From NCBI GenBank assembly GCA_009733575.1, contig ML769409.1, positions 115,867 through 179,866 on the forward strand: a DNA stretch of 64,000 nt. The letters run 5' to 3'. Source of the DNA: Gymnopus androsaceus JB14. Its lineage: Eukaryota; Basidiomycota; Agaricomycetes; Agaricales; Omphalotaceae. Positions 1 to 11,541 of this stretch are shown here, one piece after another (the first letter of the stretch is position 1; each line of letters opens with the position of its first letter). The translations under genes and the position numbers were made by a program. Below the pieces are notes generated by a model that searched no databases, had not been told where the DNA came from, and worked only from the letters and a program-made list of their open reading frames with translations.

Positions 1-370
1 GAAAATAATAAATATTCACCAGTTCAGATGCATCTTGAAAAGTTGCCAGCTTGAAAGATAATATGTTCACAAAGTCGCGAGTTCGACCAGTTCAAAATAA
101 GTATGTGCAAAAGAACTTTCAGTTTTCCTAAATCCACAGCCATTTGATTCAGACCAAGATACTTCAAAAAAAGTCACCAGTTAATTGAGCTGCATACAGC
201 CTGCGTACCATTGATTCGACACCCTGATGGCGGAAGAAAGGAATATGGCGTAAGAGCCCTGATTGGTCGATAAGAACAGCTTTGGCTTCCAATTTCATAA
301 AATGGTCTACATATACTTACAGGTTGATAGAGGATGGCATTATGCGCTACGATCATAGAAATAAATGGTA
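1..370. other. Intergenic, no gene seen
   Basis: AT-rich sequence downstream of the CmcJ-like gene. No open frame with recognisable protein character, tRNA or repeat was found. It should contain the 3' untranslated region of the minus-strand gene that ends at 371. Confidence 0.5.
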
Positions 371-1303
371 TCAATCGTAAAACACAAGAGCCCTCAGCTC
401 AATAGATTCTCGCGGAGAACTTCCTTCCGGCGTGGTTGGGTCCTCGAATGCGGTATGCGGTGTGAGAATCGAAACACTTCCATCTTCTACTGAATCATAA
501 CTGTGGAAGGATCAGCTCAAGGTGGCAATTAAACCCAAAACAATTTTCACCATTTGATTAATACAATCTCCTCCGGGCTCATTCCCTTCATATACTTCCA
601 ACGGTGCTCGGGATTGTACTTGACCCCAAACGTCTCTCCTTCTCGGTCAGGATAAACAAGAGTGATCGGCACGAGGTCCTTCGCCCTGTCGATGGATCTG
701 AAATCGCACAAGGTGAGCGGCCAGTCATATGCTGGGTGGGAGATGGGTCTCCAGAGATTAATGATTTGGAAGCGTTTTTTGAGTAGGTCGGGGGCTTCCG
801 ACTCTGGGAGATGGAGACGGACTCGGTTGGCAGCAGATTGGGAGGTCTGGTCAACGTGAACCTGAGAAACGGGTTGTCTCTTCTTGGGGTCATTGCCCGA
901 CTCTCCAGGCCGACGCCTTCTGATAGCTATTGAATATTTTTTTTGTCAGCTTGACCGACGAAAGTAGGATAAACGTACTATGGTCGAACAAAACAACCTT
1001 GCTGGCACCAGTGAGGTTCTTGATCAAGTCTATACTTTCAGGATAGTACTCCTTTTCAATCTCCTCGTCGTTCAAGAACGACGTATGTTTCGATGTATGA
1101 TGATAGTACTGGAAACCGACGGAATCGAGTGTGTACGAGTCCTCCTTGCCACGGATATTTTCAATCGTGACGACGTGTTCCACATTGATCCAATTATACT
1201 GAGCGTCGCTTACACGAGCAGTCGGTCTCGACCCATCCTTCGGAGGGGAAAAGTAGCGCAGACTTCCAGAGACGGTGGAAGGCTTGTTGAGTGTAGCAGG
1301 CAT
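371..1303 (-). CDS. CmcJ/AsaB-like oxidoreductase (GA4 desaturase-type family)
   Basis: Three exons (979-1303, 551-926, 371-500) join in frame to 276 codons, the usual size of fungal proteins annotated as 7-alpha-cephem-methoxylase P8 chain (CmcJ) or AsaB hydroxylase/desaturase. Visible family features are an N-terminal beta-rich part with YNWINVEHVVTIENIRG, a middle HTIRRR segment split by intron 1, a VHVDQT stretch with downstream N/R residues, the block INLWRPISHPAYDWPL, and a C-terminal KCYDS...TPHTAFEDP segment ending in RALVFYD. The last intron falls inside the codon for Cys of KCYDS, which supports the model. The family resembles 2-oxoglutarate/Fe(II) enzymes and often sits near secondary metabolism genes, but the substrate here is unknown and no biosynthetic partners are adjacent. 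The start is the first ATG of the open frame. Confidence 0.88.
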
Positions 1304-1680
1304 TGTCGACTTGCGATTTTTGGTGAGGTGAGCTCATTTATACGCTGCGAGAACTGAATTATTACAAGGGAATCAGAGGGATATTGGAATGGACACTGAG
1401 TGAAGAGTGCTCGCGTGACGGCCGGGATAGGTCAGCGTTTACGCATCTTCAGTCAGCGCTTTCAATGCTATTACTCCGAGCCACCGGCAAATAAGAACTC
1501 TTCAATTCACAAATATCCCGATAGCTCGGAGTAAGTACTAGTATCAGAAGGTAAGTGGTGTTCTTGGAGAATCCCAGGTGGTTACTAAAGGTGGCATCGG
1601 AGACTATTTCTGGAAGGATCTCGCAGACTCAAGTATACAGAAAAGGGAGGAGTACGGGAAATTCCCCGAAAACGAAATAC

Positions 1681-1806
1681 AGTGGTGCACTGTCGCCATA
1701 GTTTTACTTGAAATCCCAAAAGATAGAACCTTGACATCTTTTGTAGTAGAATTCGACAAATTTTTGAAGAGTTTCAGTTGGCAGAACATCGATTACAGAA
1801 GACGTT
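1681..1806 (+). pseudogene. Degenerate gene fragment, related to 3638-3724
   Basis: A short stretch encodes WCTVAIVLLEIPKDRTL and then WQNIDYRRRF. It aligns at DNA level with 3638-3724, which encodes WCNVAICLPESPKDRT followed by a shifted frame with the same trailing bases. The two are similar but carry different indels, so they look like decayed copies of one unknown gene. I do not recognise the family. Confidence 0.35.
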
Positions 1807-1821
1807 TTGAAGGGAATGAAT

Positions 1822-1968
1822 CAAAAAGAATAACAAGATCAGAGTCTGTACACCGGATGCTCGCTCTCCAGGGTGGAAGTGAAATTGCTCTTCTATGATT
1901 CGGACAACCCATTTCGTAGAAGGGAAAGAGCTTGACTGAGGCCTTGGATTTGATGTCGCCCATCATAA
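1822..1968 (-). pseudogene. Relic of one FAD-monooxygenase exon plus flanking introns
   Basis: This segment matches, in the same orientation, 21604-21764, which holds the third coding exon of the FAD monooxygenase at 19673-21883. Both encode GLS-ALSLLRNGLS and later FHPGER. Here the exon has lost 4 bases after the GLS codons and no longer reads through. Similarity extends into both flanking introns, so the copy was made from DNA and not from spliced mRNA. No other exon of the gene is found nearby. Confidence 0.75.
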
Positions 1969-2069
1969 ACATACTCTCTCACAAGCTTGTCCCCAGAGAC
2001 CCAATTGAGTGGTTTACTAGGCTTATGGGAATGCCTCAATGCGATCCGGAACCGGCGTTCAATGTCCAA

Positions 2070-2247
2070 CATCAGCAAAACCTGTACCATCACAATACAT
2101 TTCTTTCGTCTCTGGAGCAAGGATAGTAATTCCAGAGATCTCCAGAGACCTCTGAAGACGTCTGGAGGAGTTTGACAGCTTTTTGACAGCTGTCAGAGCT
2201 CTGGAGATCTCTGGAGACCTCTGGAGACCAACCAGGTTTTGCTGATG
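2070..2247. mobile_element. Foldback/MITE-like element, copy 1 (178 bp)
   Basis: The ends are perfect inverted repeats: CATCAGCAAAACCTG at the left and its reverse complement at the right. The interior is itself partly palindromic, with repeated CTCCAGAGACCTCTG-like units and a GACAGC...GCTGTC core, so the whole element can fold into a long hairpin. It has no coding capacity. A shorter relative with the same ends lies at 41388-41493. This fits a non-autonomous DNA transposon; the superfamily is not clear. Confidence 0.65.
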
Positions 2248-3816
2248 AACATTTAGTCTAGTAAGGACACTTGCTCTTAAGGTTGAAGGGATCATTTAGG
2301 TCTAATACGACGAGCTGCCAGCCTTATCGAAAGCTACGCTGCGAAAAGCAGTAATACTCCACTAAGAATAAATAAATAAAATAAACAGTCCACGATCATT
2401 AGTCCCAGGCTAAGTCCCAGGCTACCTAGAGGCTAGTAGGGAGGTCGACTACTTATAGAAAACCGCCGATATCGTCAACATCGGACACCCATGCTCACCT
2501 ATTTGACTTGGGGTTACAAGTGCTCATATGATTCATGGAAATATATATATGTACTAGGATTTCGAGAATCGTGATTCGTCGTACTTGGTCGGCGTATATT
2601 ATTGAGGGATTGGCGCCCATGGGCGCTTTGACTCTTTGTCAATTCGACCTTGATTCGACCGTTAAGCGTCAAGGCCTCACAACACCAACCTTGGGATTCC
2701 GGAAAATCCTTCTCTGGCACTTTCAACTCTGATATCGTTCTGCTGTCTGTATGGCTTAACGCGCCGTTTGACCCGCAGAACCCTGCAGTACCTGGCCCTA
2801 AGGAATCGGGATAACTCAAGTCTTACTCATATCTCGACTATCTTTACAATCAGCAATAGTTTTTCTGTCGCGCGGAGAGCGGCTATGCCGTTTCGAGACA
2901 TGTGGATCCTGATTCTGTCCACTGTTTGGTCTGCACCGCAAATTACGAGCCAACGTACAACAGGAGGCTAAGCAAAAAGATCTCGCTAAACGGGCGGATA
3001 CTCGAGCAAAAGAGGCAGTTGAAACAACTACTTGAGAATTGGTCTCAAGGTCTCAAGTACGCCTCGTCAATCCTCGATAGTGTGCATACTTTGTTAATCA
3101 CTTTTATCATTCTAGTGACTGTAGCTTGGACTCGGATGACCATCTGCAAACACCTTCGATATTCTGGCCTATCTGAGAACACCGCATGAACCTGGCAGCG
3201 ATGGGTCCATCGACGTGCTTATCGCAAACTCGCTCATCGCGTTTTACTCTCTTTCACCCAATGGGAAAAAGTCCCTTTTGACGTCCTTTTATATCCGTCG
3301 TTCAATCATATCCTCAGAGGCTACGTTGACCAAAGAATCTGACATTGAGATACCCACCTTTGCCACGGAGATGGTAGCCATGTTTGTAAACCCATTGGAG
3401 CAACTCAAAGGTCGGAAGTATCGTTCTCAGGTAAATCGACAGACGCTCGAGGGTTGGATCAACCTTTTCCGATATCTATGGAAAAGATTGCATTCAGTCG
3501 TTGCTGGTCAAAGACGAGCAGAAGGAGCAGAAAGTTTGTCACTACTACGACGCCAGACGCTACCGTCATTTCTTCCATCGTCTGGGCTTCAATCAGTACT
3601 CCAACATCTTTTTGGTTCATGACAAATGGTGCAACGTCGCTATATGTTTGCCTGAAAGCCCAAAAGATAGAACAATTTTTTGAAGTTGGCAGAACATCGG
3701 ATACCGAAGAAACTTGAAGAATTTCATGCAAAATAATTCCTGAATTATTTTCTCATCTTCTTCTAGTCCAGCTCCTTCCTCCCAAGCATAATTTATCTAT
3801 CTATGATCCTTCGTAT
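2248..3816. other. Degraded accessory stretch with short disrupted frames
   Basis: No intact gene is visible. A tandem duplication of about 13 bp (TAGTCCCAGGC type) lies near 2399-2430. The remainder contains several plus-strand frames of 60-135 codons that look like coding sequence broken by indels (see 2902-3724). Confidence 0.4.
2902..3724 (+). pseudogene. Broken hypothetical gene
   Basis: Successive open segments in different plus-strand frames have coding character: one with SVHCLVCTANYEPTYNRR and a charged helical part, one with TFATEMVAMFVNPLEQLKGRKY, and one with VCHYYDARRYRHFFHRLGFN...HDKWCNVAICLPESPKDRT. Stops and frame changes separate them, and introns do not obviously restore one frame. 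The last part is related to 1681-1806. I do not recognise the product, and the call of a single decayed gene is an inference. Confidence 0.3.
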
Positions 3817-5685
3817 TCAACTCTTTGGCTCGGTCATCTTCAAGCTTCCACTTCCCATGACAGACTCGGCGAAAGTCTGAAAATCCTTTCTGGAGCAAAA
3901 TCTTCCCGGCTGCGGTACAGCGCGTCGGTTCTGGTATTTCAAAGCTTGAAAAGGTTTCTCGTACCTTTAACGCATACACGACAATCTCCTGCGGGGCAGA
4001 TGCCGTTTCAGCCAGTAAAATTCTGAGTATGCATTCCTGGGTGTCGAATGTGCATCGAACTGTAGGTTGAAGTCGAGTGTTCATCGAAACCTTCCCGAGA
4101 TCTCGACGAAATACTATAGTTCCCAGGTTAACAATATAGTTATAGAAAGAACTGCCGTACTCACAGACACGCTGATTGGACGTTTTCTTATTCGACAAAT
4201 ACTTCACTTGACCCAAAACTCCATTCGAGAAACCTTGACTTCCTCGTTTGACAAACAACTTTACCCCCTTCAACTCCGACTCAACGTCCTCATCCTCCTC
4301 TCCAGTCACATCTACTTGTTGGATGAGCGCACAACTTCTTGATCCTGCTTGCGGAAATACTGACGATTAATTCTTGGTGTATCCCCGCGAGATCCTAATC
4401 CAAGGGTATGAGTGCTTGAGCATTCCCCTCCACTTTCTGAGTCATCATCAGGTTTATCGATGAAGGAATGTCGCTTTCGGAAGTTGTTGGATGTAGACCA
4501 TACTGGCCTCATATTCGCGCCCGATGCCAAGGTTGCATTGCCGAACGAAAACGATGCAGGCGCAGAGATTGCAAAACTTTCGAATCCCGTGGTTGACCCG
4601 GATTTTGGCGTAGATGGTGCTTGTGCAGGGGGACGCTAGATTGCGCCTTAGCTCCTTTCAGGGTTCTAGTAAATGCTCTTACCTCAGGTGAAACTACAGC
4701 CTTTGTCAACTCCGTCTTTGCGAGGACCTATCGCTTGCATCGTTGAAACCCATTGCAGCACAATTGAAAAGAACTCACCTCTTCACTTGTATTGTTATTA
4801 GGTTGTGGAATCGGCTGCGCCTCATCCACGACTTGCGTGGTTTCCTCTAATGTGCTTGTAGCCGCCTGGATTGGTTCAGATATGGGCACAATGTCATTCT
4901 CATTCTGAATAAGGATCGCAAGTCAGAAATTGCATCTGCTCTCACTTCCAAGCTTACCTGAATTTTAGAGTCCACGGGCTCAACCGATTCCTCTTTCACG
5001 TCACTGGATGATGCTAGCGGAGGTGGAGTTTTGCAGCGTTTGTTGGGGTATAATTCCGCAAGGTTCTAAGCAGCAATTAAGTTTCTGGTTCTGAACCGCA
5101 AGGATGCGTACGGCGTACGTATGGGTATTCTAATGGCTAAAACCGCACATCGTTAAACTTCGTTACCAAATGGAATGATACTTATGGACATACATTATTA
5201 TTTTCATCATGATCGTCCATTCGCTTGCGCTTCAACGATGGACCTCTTTCTACAGTCAATTGAGCCGGTTCTGAAACCAGGACTGCAGCCTCCGAAGGCG
5301 AGGTAGCAGGTAACATGGTGATATCGGATATGCTAATCTGCGGCTCACTTCCTTCGGAAGAGGAAGCTGAGAATTTTTCGTTCTCGTTCTCGCTCTCGGT
5401 TTTGTTCTCTGATCCATGGAGCGTAGGCGTAGGAATGTGGACTACATCTGAATGTGGGATCATCAAGCATGGCTACTAAGCTTTGCGGTTCGGTGTCTTC
5501 TAGATTTTGTACGGACTCCGATGCGCTGACATGTTTGAATAATAGATGAGCTTTCTACGTCTGCATAGATAGAGTAAACACACTAACGGTTCTATTCTTC
5601 GTCTCTTCGCATAAACGTATCCCACCGTCGCAGCAAATGTCGCCATTCCACAGCAAACAAAATTCAAATCGGAAACAGGGAACAT
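3817..5685 (-). CDS. RanBD1-domain protein (Ran-binding/nucleoporin-like)
   Basis: A multi-exon gene. From the N-terminus it has a short hydrophobic start (MATFAATVGYVYAKRRR), acidic and Ser/Thr-rich low-complexity exons (SLKRKRMDDHDENNN, then EESVEPVDSKIQ, then EETTQVVDEAQPIPQPNNN), an FG-like stretch (GFESFAISAPASFSFGNATL), then a C-terminal Ran-binding fold. The fold shows TGEEDEDVESELKGVKLFVK, GVLGQVKYLSNK, FRRDLGKVSMNTRLQPTVRC, CILRILLAE, VVYALK and DFQTFAESVM. The final intron removes GTACGAG...CCAGAAAG, giving the stop at 3817-3819. Family members act at the nuclear pore or bind Ran-GTP in nucleocytoplasmic transport. The junctions of the first exon (near 5585) and of the intron near 4325-4378 are the least certain. 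Confidence 0.82.
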
Positions 5686-6217
5686 TTTGGCTTGACTAAT
5701 GTTCAAAGCAGCGTAAGGGTTGAAAGGTGAGCTTTTTGTTGGTGGAGGAAAAGAACGGATCGATGGCGAGTTTAAATAAGACCGATAAGGAGCTACGCAC
5801 GCATTGAATGCATGTCTTCTCCGAACCTTGCTGTGGCCTCACGTCTAGTCAATTATAATGCAGGTCATCCGCTCTGATTCCTGTCGTTTGGCACAGCCAA
5901 TAATTATCTTAGCACGCGCAGACGCGCGCGCAACACACAAGAACATCGTGATATGAACGCAACATGAATGCAGCTTCATCGTTGCAAAGCTGTTTCGTCC
6001 ACAAATTTTTCTTTGCGTCCGGAATGCTCCGATTCGGAGGTTATAGTAGGCGTGTATGAAGACAGGCTACATGCAATGAAGTCGACTCATTATCACCGCG
6101 ACAGAGGAAGTTATGCAAAGCAACTTGTATGTTCCTAGTAAGGAAATTAAATATGCGCTTTCTAGAAATAAGCAAACCGAAGAAAGGGGAAAAAGATATG
6201 TAACTTGAAGACAAAAA
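5686..6217. other. Intergenic/promoter of the RanBD1 gene
   Basis: No gene is visible. The stretch should carry the promoter of the minus-strand RanBD1 gene and the region downstream of the minus-strand tRNA. An alternating GC run with CGCGCAGACGCGCGCGC lies near 5916-5932. Confidence 0.45.
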
Positions 6218-6318
6218 TGCCCACTGGCAGGATCGAACTGCCGACCTTTGCATACTTCTATGCGCAGATAACACGTCATCCCATAAGTACAATGCTCTAC
6301 CAATTGAGCTAAGCGGGC
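6218..6318 (-). tRNA. tRNA-Ile(UAU) with intron
   Basis: The minus strand starts GCCCGCTTAGCTCAATTGG and ends GGCAGTTCGATCCTGCC AGTGGGC A. The acceptor stem GCCCGCT pairs with AGTGGGC (one G-T pair), the D stem is GCTC/GAGC, and the anticodon stem TTGTA/TGCAA closes the loop C-T-TAT-G-[intron]-A. The anticodon is UAU, which reads the rare Ile codon AUA. An intron of about 28 nt follows position 37, the standard eukaryotic site. Without it the tRNA is 73 nt including the discriminator base. Confidence 0.93.
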
Positions 6319-6542
6319 ATTGCTAACGTAATCCATTGGCAAATTATATACTTGTAGGATTTTTGACTGCTGTTGAGTGGTTATTGGAAAGGACTTTGAA
6401 TTGAACATCGAACCCATATTAGCATAGATAAAAGCAGGGCAATATCCAGAGCATTTCCTCGGCCATAATCGACGCGTTGATTTCAATCGCGGGAGATCGC
6501 GGGAAACAAGAAGGTGGCGCCTCCGCTCAAACCACTACCACC

Positions 6543-7933
6543 ATGGCGGAGCTTGAAGAGCTCCTACAAGTTGTGGTGCAATACCTCGTTAATAGGCCCT
6601 TAGTAGAGCGACAACAACCTTTACTTCGCTGGAAATATTCCATCACTGAACTCCTTTCCCTATCGTTGGCCAATCATCAATTTCGACGAATCTGCATGCC
6701 ATTTCTTTTTGCGTTTATGAAGGTAGATTTGGAGAGATTCGTAGATCAATGTGTTTCCAATGAAGGACTTGCATCTTCCGTCCGATATGCTAATCTTCGA
6801 TCCATGTACCTGATGTTGAACGGACTGGTAGGACACTTTATTTGAACGAAGATGCACCCAGGATGATCCTGAAAAGGGACGAAATCAACAATATAGATAT
6901 CCTTCTACACCGTTTAACAAATCTCTCGCAGATTGATCTGGGATGGATTTCGCTTGATACGTGCTTGCTCGCTGTCATAAATCGCCACCCAGTCCCAACC
7001 GTGCTGGCACTGATGACGATCTATGATATGCTATTGTCCAACGCGCATGAACTGAATCATTCGAACCTATCGAAATTCCTTCTTTCCGATCTCGATTCGA
7101 CGGTCCCTATAGAAGATTTCCTTGCCTACGGTATGCAGGTAAGGTGTGTATATGCGGAAGTGCGGGATGGATTTGCAGCTCACGCTAGAACTTGACGACA
7201 TAAGACAGTTCTATCCTGGCTCCCTGAGCTTATACGCTCTCACGAACTTCTCAAAAAAATCCGTTTTATCACTGATTACAGGTGGTACAACACATGGCAT
7301 CCTACACCATTCGTCCATCCATTTATTGAAGCGGTGGTGAAAGAGGGCCTTGCTATGAGCGTGGCCATCCACGGCTATAATGTTACACGAATCAAACCAG
7401 ATACTACACAATCGGGATCAGCGAAGATAGGATCCCTCAGCGAGTGGGATGTTACCGGGCTGAACTTGTCGCGCATGAAGTTTTTTCTCAAATATCCAGC
7501 CTGGCTATTGAGGTATCATCGTATGTCAGCTCTGTAAGTCATTTGTGTTATTTATTTGAATGCGTTTCAACTAATCATAGCTTGAGGTATGTAGAACGAA
7601 CTTATCACCGCTCTTGGTCACTTTTACTCCCTCCGAGTTGTGAGCTTGGTCCGGCCATCCAACCTTCTAAACTTTGGAAGCCGGACACCTAGTGTTGGCT
7701 CGGCTGAGGATGTGATCATACAGTGCACATCCCGCATCGTGCAACAGATACCTACCATTGAAGCCCTCCATATCATCGTAACAGGAAGTACGAGGTATTT
7801 TCATGGGTGGCTTGAAGTGCAGACCTTGGATGGACTCTCTCGCACTGTAAAGCCCCTGTGGGTCCGGGATGGCAATGAGAGGGTTTCACCGCCTCAGCTA
7901 AATCAACTCATCTCTCCTTCCACGATGACCTGA
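6543..7933 (+). CDS. F-box-like protein, hypothetical; model incomplete
   Basis: The start ATG at 6543 sits in a strong context (ACCACCATGG). The first exon encodes MAELEELLQ...SITELLSLSLANHQFRRIC, resembling an F-box helix pair in fungal F-box/leucine-rich proteins. Later segments encode LTNLSQIDLGWISLDT, WLPELIRSHELLKKIRFITD, LSEWDVTGLNLSRMKF and a last exon with IVQQIPTIEALHIIVTG ending at 7931-7933. Two junctions are clear introns (for example GTAAGGTG after 7140). Others, near 6830-6860 and 7480-7650, need either very short introns or frame changes. Such proteins act as substrate adaptors of SCF ubiquitin ligases. The target is unknown. Confidence 0.6.
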
Positions 7934-8421
7934 ATCTCTAAAATGACACTGTTCCATCTACATATATCTTGAGAAGTATCCATGTAATTGGATGTAAGCA
8001 AATACCTCTCAGTTATAGGCTCGGAACACCTATGGGCAACGGTGGGAACCTCGTGTACGTGTGCATTCCACCTACTGCTGAGAGGTTTGCGGAGGATCCA
8101 GATAACCGATGAACGAGGACTGAAATCACACAATGTCACACCACGTATATAAATGTCACGCGCAATGTACTGCTCTACCTGAAACCACCATTGACTTGAA
8201 CTAATATTGGATTCTCACCGCTCTAAACAAACTTCGGCTACTCATCACGAAACGAGGGGAACCGTTCCGTTCAAGACAACTGCCTAACCGTGTTCCGACG
8301 TCCCGACTCGGAGAACTACGTGGAACTTTCCCACTTCCACGTCGTTACTTAATAATAAAGCTCGAAAACTCTTCAACTCTTAACATCGCATCTCACTTGT
8401 CCCGTATTCTTTTCCGATAGA
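7934..8421. other. Intergenic/promoter of the PDI gene
   Basis: No coding sequence was recognised. The stretch upstream of 8422 should hold the promoter and 5' leader of the PDI gene. Confidence 0.4.
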
Positions 8422-9907
8422 ATGTGGAACACTCAGCTATTTGCGTTGACACTGGCCTTGTCCTCATCGTTAGCCTCGGCTGCCATATTCCCAAAGGACA
8501 CTACCGTCAAAATGCTCGATCCAAAGGAATTTCGCAAAGTTATGAAGCGTAATGTATGCATCAACCTATTTTCCATCCTGCTTGAGTCCTAATGAGCTTT
8601 TTAGGAAACTAGTATGGTTGCATTTGTCGCGCCTTGGTGCGGTGTAAGCGCAAAATGATTTACTAGCTACGAGTTCAAGCTGCTTACCATCCGAATAGCA
8701 TTGTCAACGGATGGCTCCAGAGTACAGCAAGGCCGCATTGGGACTTTATCCTCTTGTTCCTACGTATGCAGTCGACTGTGACGACGATGCGAACAAACGT
8801 CTATGTGCAGAGCAGGTACGTCCAGTTCTGTCATATAACTAATGTCTTCGTCTCACCTATCTTATCTAGGATGTCAAAGGATTCCCAACAGTCAAGGCAA
8901 GCCATTTCTCTCTCCTTCATCTGGTCACCTTTTCCAACTCATTGCGATCCAGCTCTTTCCTCGAGGAAAGTACGTCCCACCGATGACCTACGATTCCGGT
9001 GAACGAACTGCTACCGCATTTTTCTACTGGGCATCGAGACGTGTTCCGAACCACATCAATAAACTGGGCCAGTTGCCAGAAATTCAGCCTTGGGTCGAAG
9101 AAGTACGTTCGTTCTTGCAGATTCCTTTTTTCTTCCTTACTAACCATTCAATTAGTCCGCTAAAAGGAGTCTTCCTCGTGCCCTTCTTCTCACAAAGGAA
9201 AAGAAGACACCTTTACTGTGGACAGTCTTGGGCAACAAATTCCAGGGTGAGATCGAACTGGCTGTACATCGTGATCGCAAGGGAAAGAGTTCTGTGGCTT
9301 TGGGATACGATGCAGAAATAGATAAAAAGTCCAAGATTCTCATATACCCAGTCGGATCAACCCAGGCCGTGCGCTATGAAGGTAGGACGTTCGTTCTTCC
9401 GCTATGATAATAACAAGCTTCAATCCCACTTCCATCTATCCAGGTCTCGCGAAACTCGACTCCCTCTCCAAATTCCTCGAATCCGTCATCGACGGTACCG
9501 CCGACCTCAACATCGTCAATAAAGAAGCCGCAGCCGAGGAATTTGTTCCGGACGAAACCGAGCTCGAGATTGAGCGCAAGCAGGAAGCCCAGCGTATTGC
9601 CCTTGCACATGGAGGCTTTGCCGATATAATCGACTTTGAGGAAGCTCTCAAGAACGGTCAAGGTGCCAATTTCCATAGCTCGCATGGGTACCCAGGGTCG
9701 ATGGATGATTTACCGAAAAAGAAGGCAGCTGAGGAGGTGAAGGCAGATGGAAGCGAGTCGAAAGCAGGAGAGCCTATCGTGGAATCGGAAAACGTCGCAG
9801 ACCAGGCCGCATTTGCCGCGGAGCCTAGTGTTCCTGCTGCACCTACGCCTGAAAGCGAGACGGCGGAGCCTGCTGAGCCCACTGTTCCTCCTAAGGATGA
9901 GCTATAG
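8422..9907 (+). CDS. ER protein disulfide isomerase, single thioredoxin domain (Mpd1-like), KDEL tail
   Basis: Seven exons (8422-8553, 8605-8643, 8699-8815, 8870-8896, 8953-9102, 9156-9381, 9444-9907) give 384 residues. Residues 1-19 form a signal peptide (MWNTQLFALTLALSSSLAS). A thioredoxin domain follows with the redox site APWCGHCQRMAPEYSKAA (Cys at about 56 and 59, split by an intron) and the cis-Pro motif DVKGFPTVK. The C-terminal third is charged and then Ala/Pro/Glu-rich, and it ends exactly in KDEL, the ER retrieval signal. It should catalyse disulfide formation and exchange on secretory proteins in the ER lumen. Intron 4 (8897-8952) starts with GC instead of GT (AAG|GCAAGC), and its removal is required for the frame. 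Confidence 0.93.
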
Positions 9908-10341
9908 TTATAGTCTGTTATATATACTTATTCTAGTAGGTTTTTGGGCGTCATTGTAAAGGCTAAGGTTGAGATTGATTGCTCCTATATTATTATTTTC
10001 GCGTTCGTAGTATGCGTGCAAATATGCAAGTATGCGTGGATGTAATCAAATCATGCAAGTTGTTAAAAGTTGGTATAGTTATGCTGCGTACACTCCCCAC
10101 ATAAAAGAACCCCACATAAAGAAACGGAAAAAAAAACTCCTCCACAAATAAGTAAGTATAAATCCAAAATTCAAGTGAATATTGCCTGTAATCAAACGCG
10201 TGCCAAACAGATTGACGCGCCAAAAGTCTCGTATCAACAGATGGAAGCTTCGTTGTCGTATGTCGCCATTGAAAAGAGTCAGAATCCTAATACGACGCGG
10301 ACGAATATCGCCGCGCGCGGAACGCTGGACGTTTAATCATG
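9908..10341. other. Convergent intergenic region
   Basis: Lies between the 3' ends of the PDI gene and the Kre9/KNH-like gene. It is AT-rich and probably holds both 3' untranslated regions. No gene is visible. Confidence 0.5.
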
Positions 10342-11541
10342 TCACAAGAGCATAGCAAGCCCTGTTAACGAGCTCATAACACCAAATGCGGTCATCCAAA
10401 CCCGTCCGTCAACGGCAAGACCAAGGCCGCCATTCGATGAGCTTGAGGATGAGGAAGGAGAGGCAGTGGCGAGAATGACCGGAGTAGTACCACTAGCACC
10501 AGCAGCACCTTTGGTGTTACCCGCAGCAGCAGCAGCCGACCCGCTAGATACAGCGGAGGCAGAGGACGAGGAAGAAGTGGTTGCCTAGTAGGGTATTATA
10601 AAAACCTGAGGAATAATCAGTGGTAGAAATACGTACAGCAGTGACAGTAGATGCAGTGACGACGCCGTCGGGCACATCACTGGGTAGTCCAAGTATTTCA
10701 GTTCAACATGATCGTCGAAAGATACGAAGAAAATAATCTGACCTTGCAAAAGATGGAGGAGCGCTAGCCACTGCGTCTACGAGAGCACCAGTACCTGTTG
10801 AAGCCGTTCATTAGCTCAAGAACATGAAGCTTTGAACAAAAACAAGAGGCCAAGCAAGAGATCTTGGTTGTATAGAGAAAAGAACCGCACTAACCCCAGG
10901 GAATCGATTCGCCGTCAGGCTGCGTACTATTGGTGGGCGTAGCTGTAGAAGCCGTCATTAGAACAAGAGTTTGAACGGAGAACTGGAATGCGCACTAGTT
11001 GCTCCTGAGGAAGAGGCGATGGCGAACCTGGTTGTCCACTGTGGATTGGAGGTTTCAAGAGGGGACACGAATTGATAGAAATAGATGTCTGAGTAGGGAT
11101 TGACCTGAGGGCAGGTCCAACTGAAGGTGCCGTCTTTTGTACCATCCTGTGGAGTTTCGTTAGCATTAGGTGGAAGAAGAAAATTCAAGTCAAGCACCAG
11201 TCCAGTTGCAACCGCTGTAGAAGGAACAGGGATAGAATTTCATTAGGCTAGTTACAGAAAGAACATTACGATACGAACTGGTCATGAAAACCATGTTATA
11301 ATTGCTCCCAGTCATAAGTTCTATCGACATATCAGCCCAATTAGTAGTCGAATTAGTATCTAGCGAGAGTCGTCAGCATTTCCAAAGCATTAAACGTCGA
11401 GAGATTCGATTCACCGGCAGCCCAAACAATCGAGCAAGTTGAACCAGCTTTGCCAGTATCGGGCGTGGAAGGATTCACATCTGCGCGAACCAGAGAAGCT
11501 ACGGATGCAAGGAGAACGGCGAGGAAGAACGAAGAAACCAT
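10342..11541 (-). CDS. GPI-anchored, Ser/Thr-rich secreted protein of the Kre9/KNH1 family
   Basis: Starts at 11541 with a signal peptide (MVSSFFLAVLLASVASLV, cleaved near RADV). The Kre9/KNH-type N-terminal domain follows in small exons: NPSTPDTGKAGSTCSIVWAAGE, then a middle with FSWTCPQVNPYSDIYFYQFV and NPQWTTRFAIAS, the typical signature of this fungal wall family. The last exon encodes a Ser/Ala/Gly-rich stalk (SSSSASAVSSGSAAAAAGN) and a hydrophobic tail (TAFGVMSSLTGLAMLL), as expected for a GPI attachment signal. Stop at 10342-10344. Relatives take part in beta-1,6-glucan or wall assembly, though many mushroom members are uncharacterised. Middle exon borders are approximate. Confidence 0.85.
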
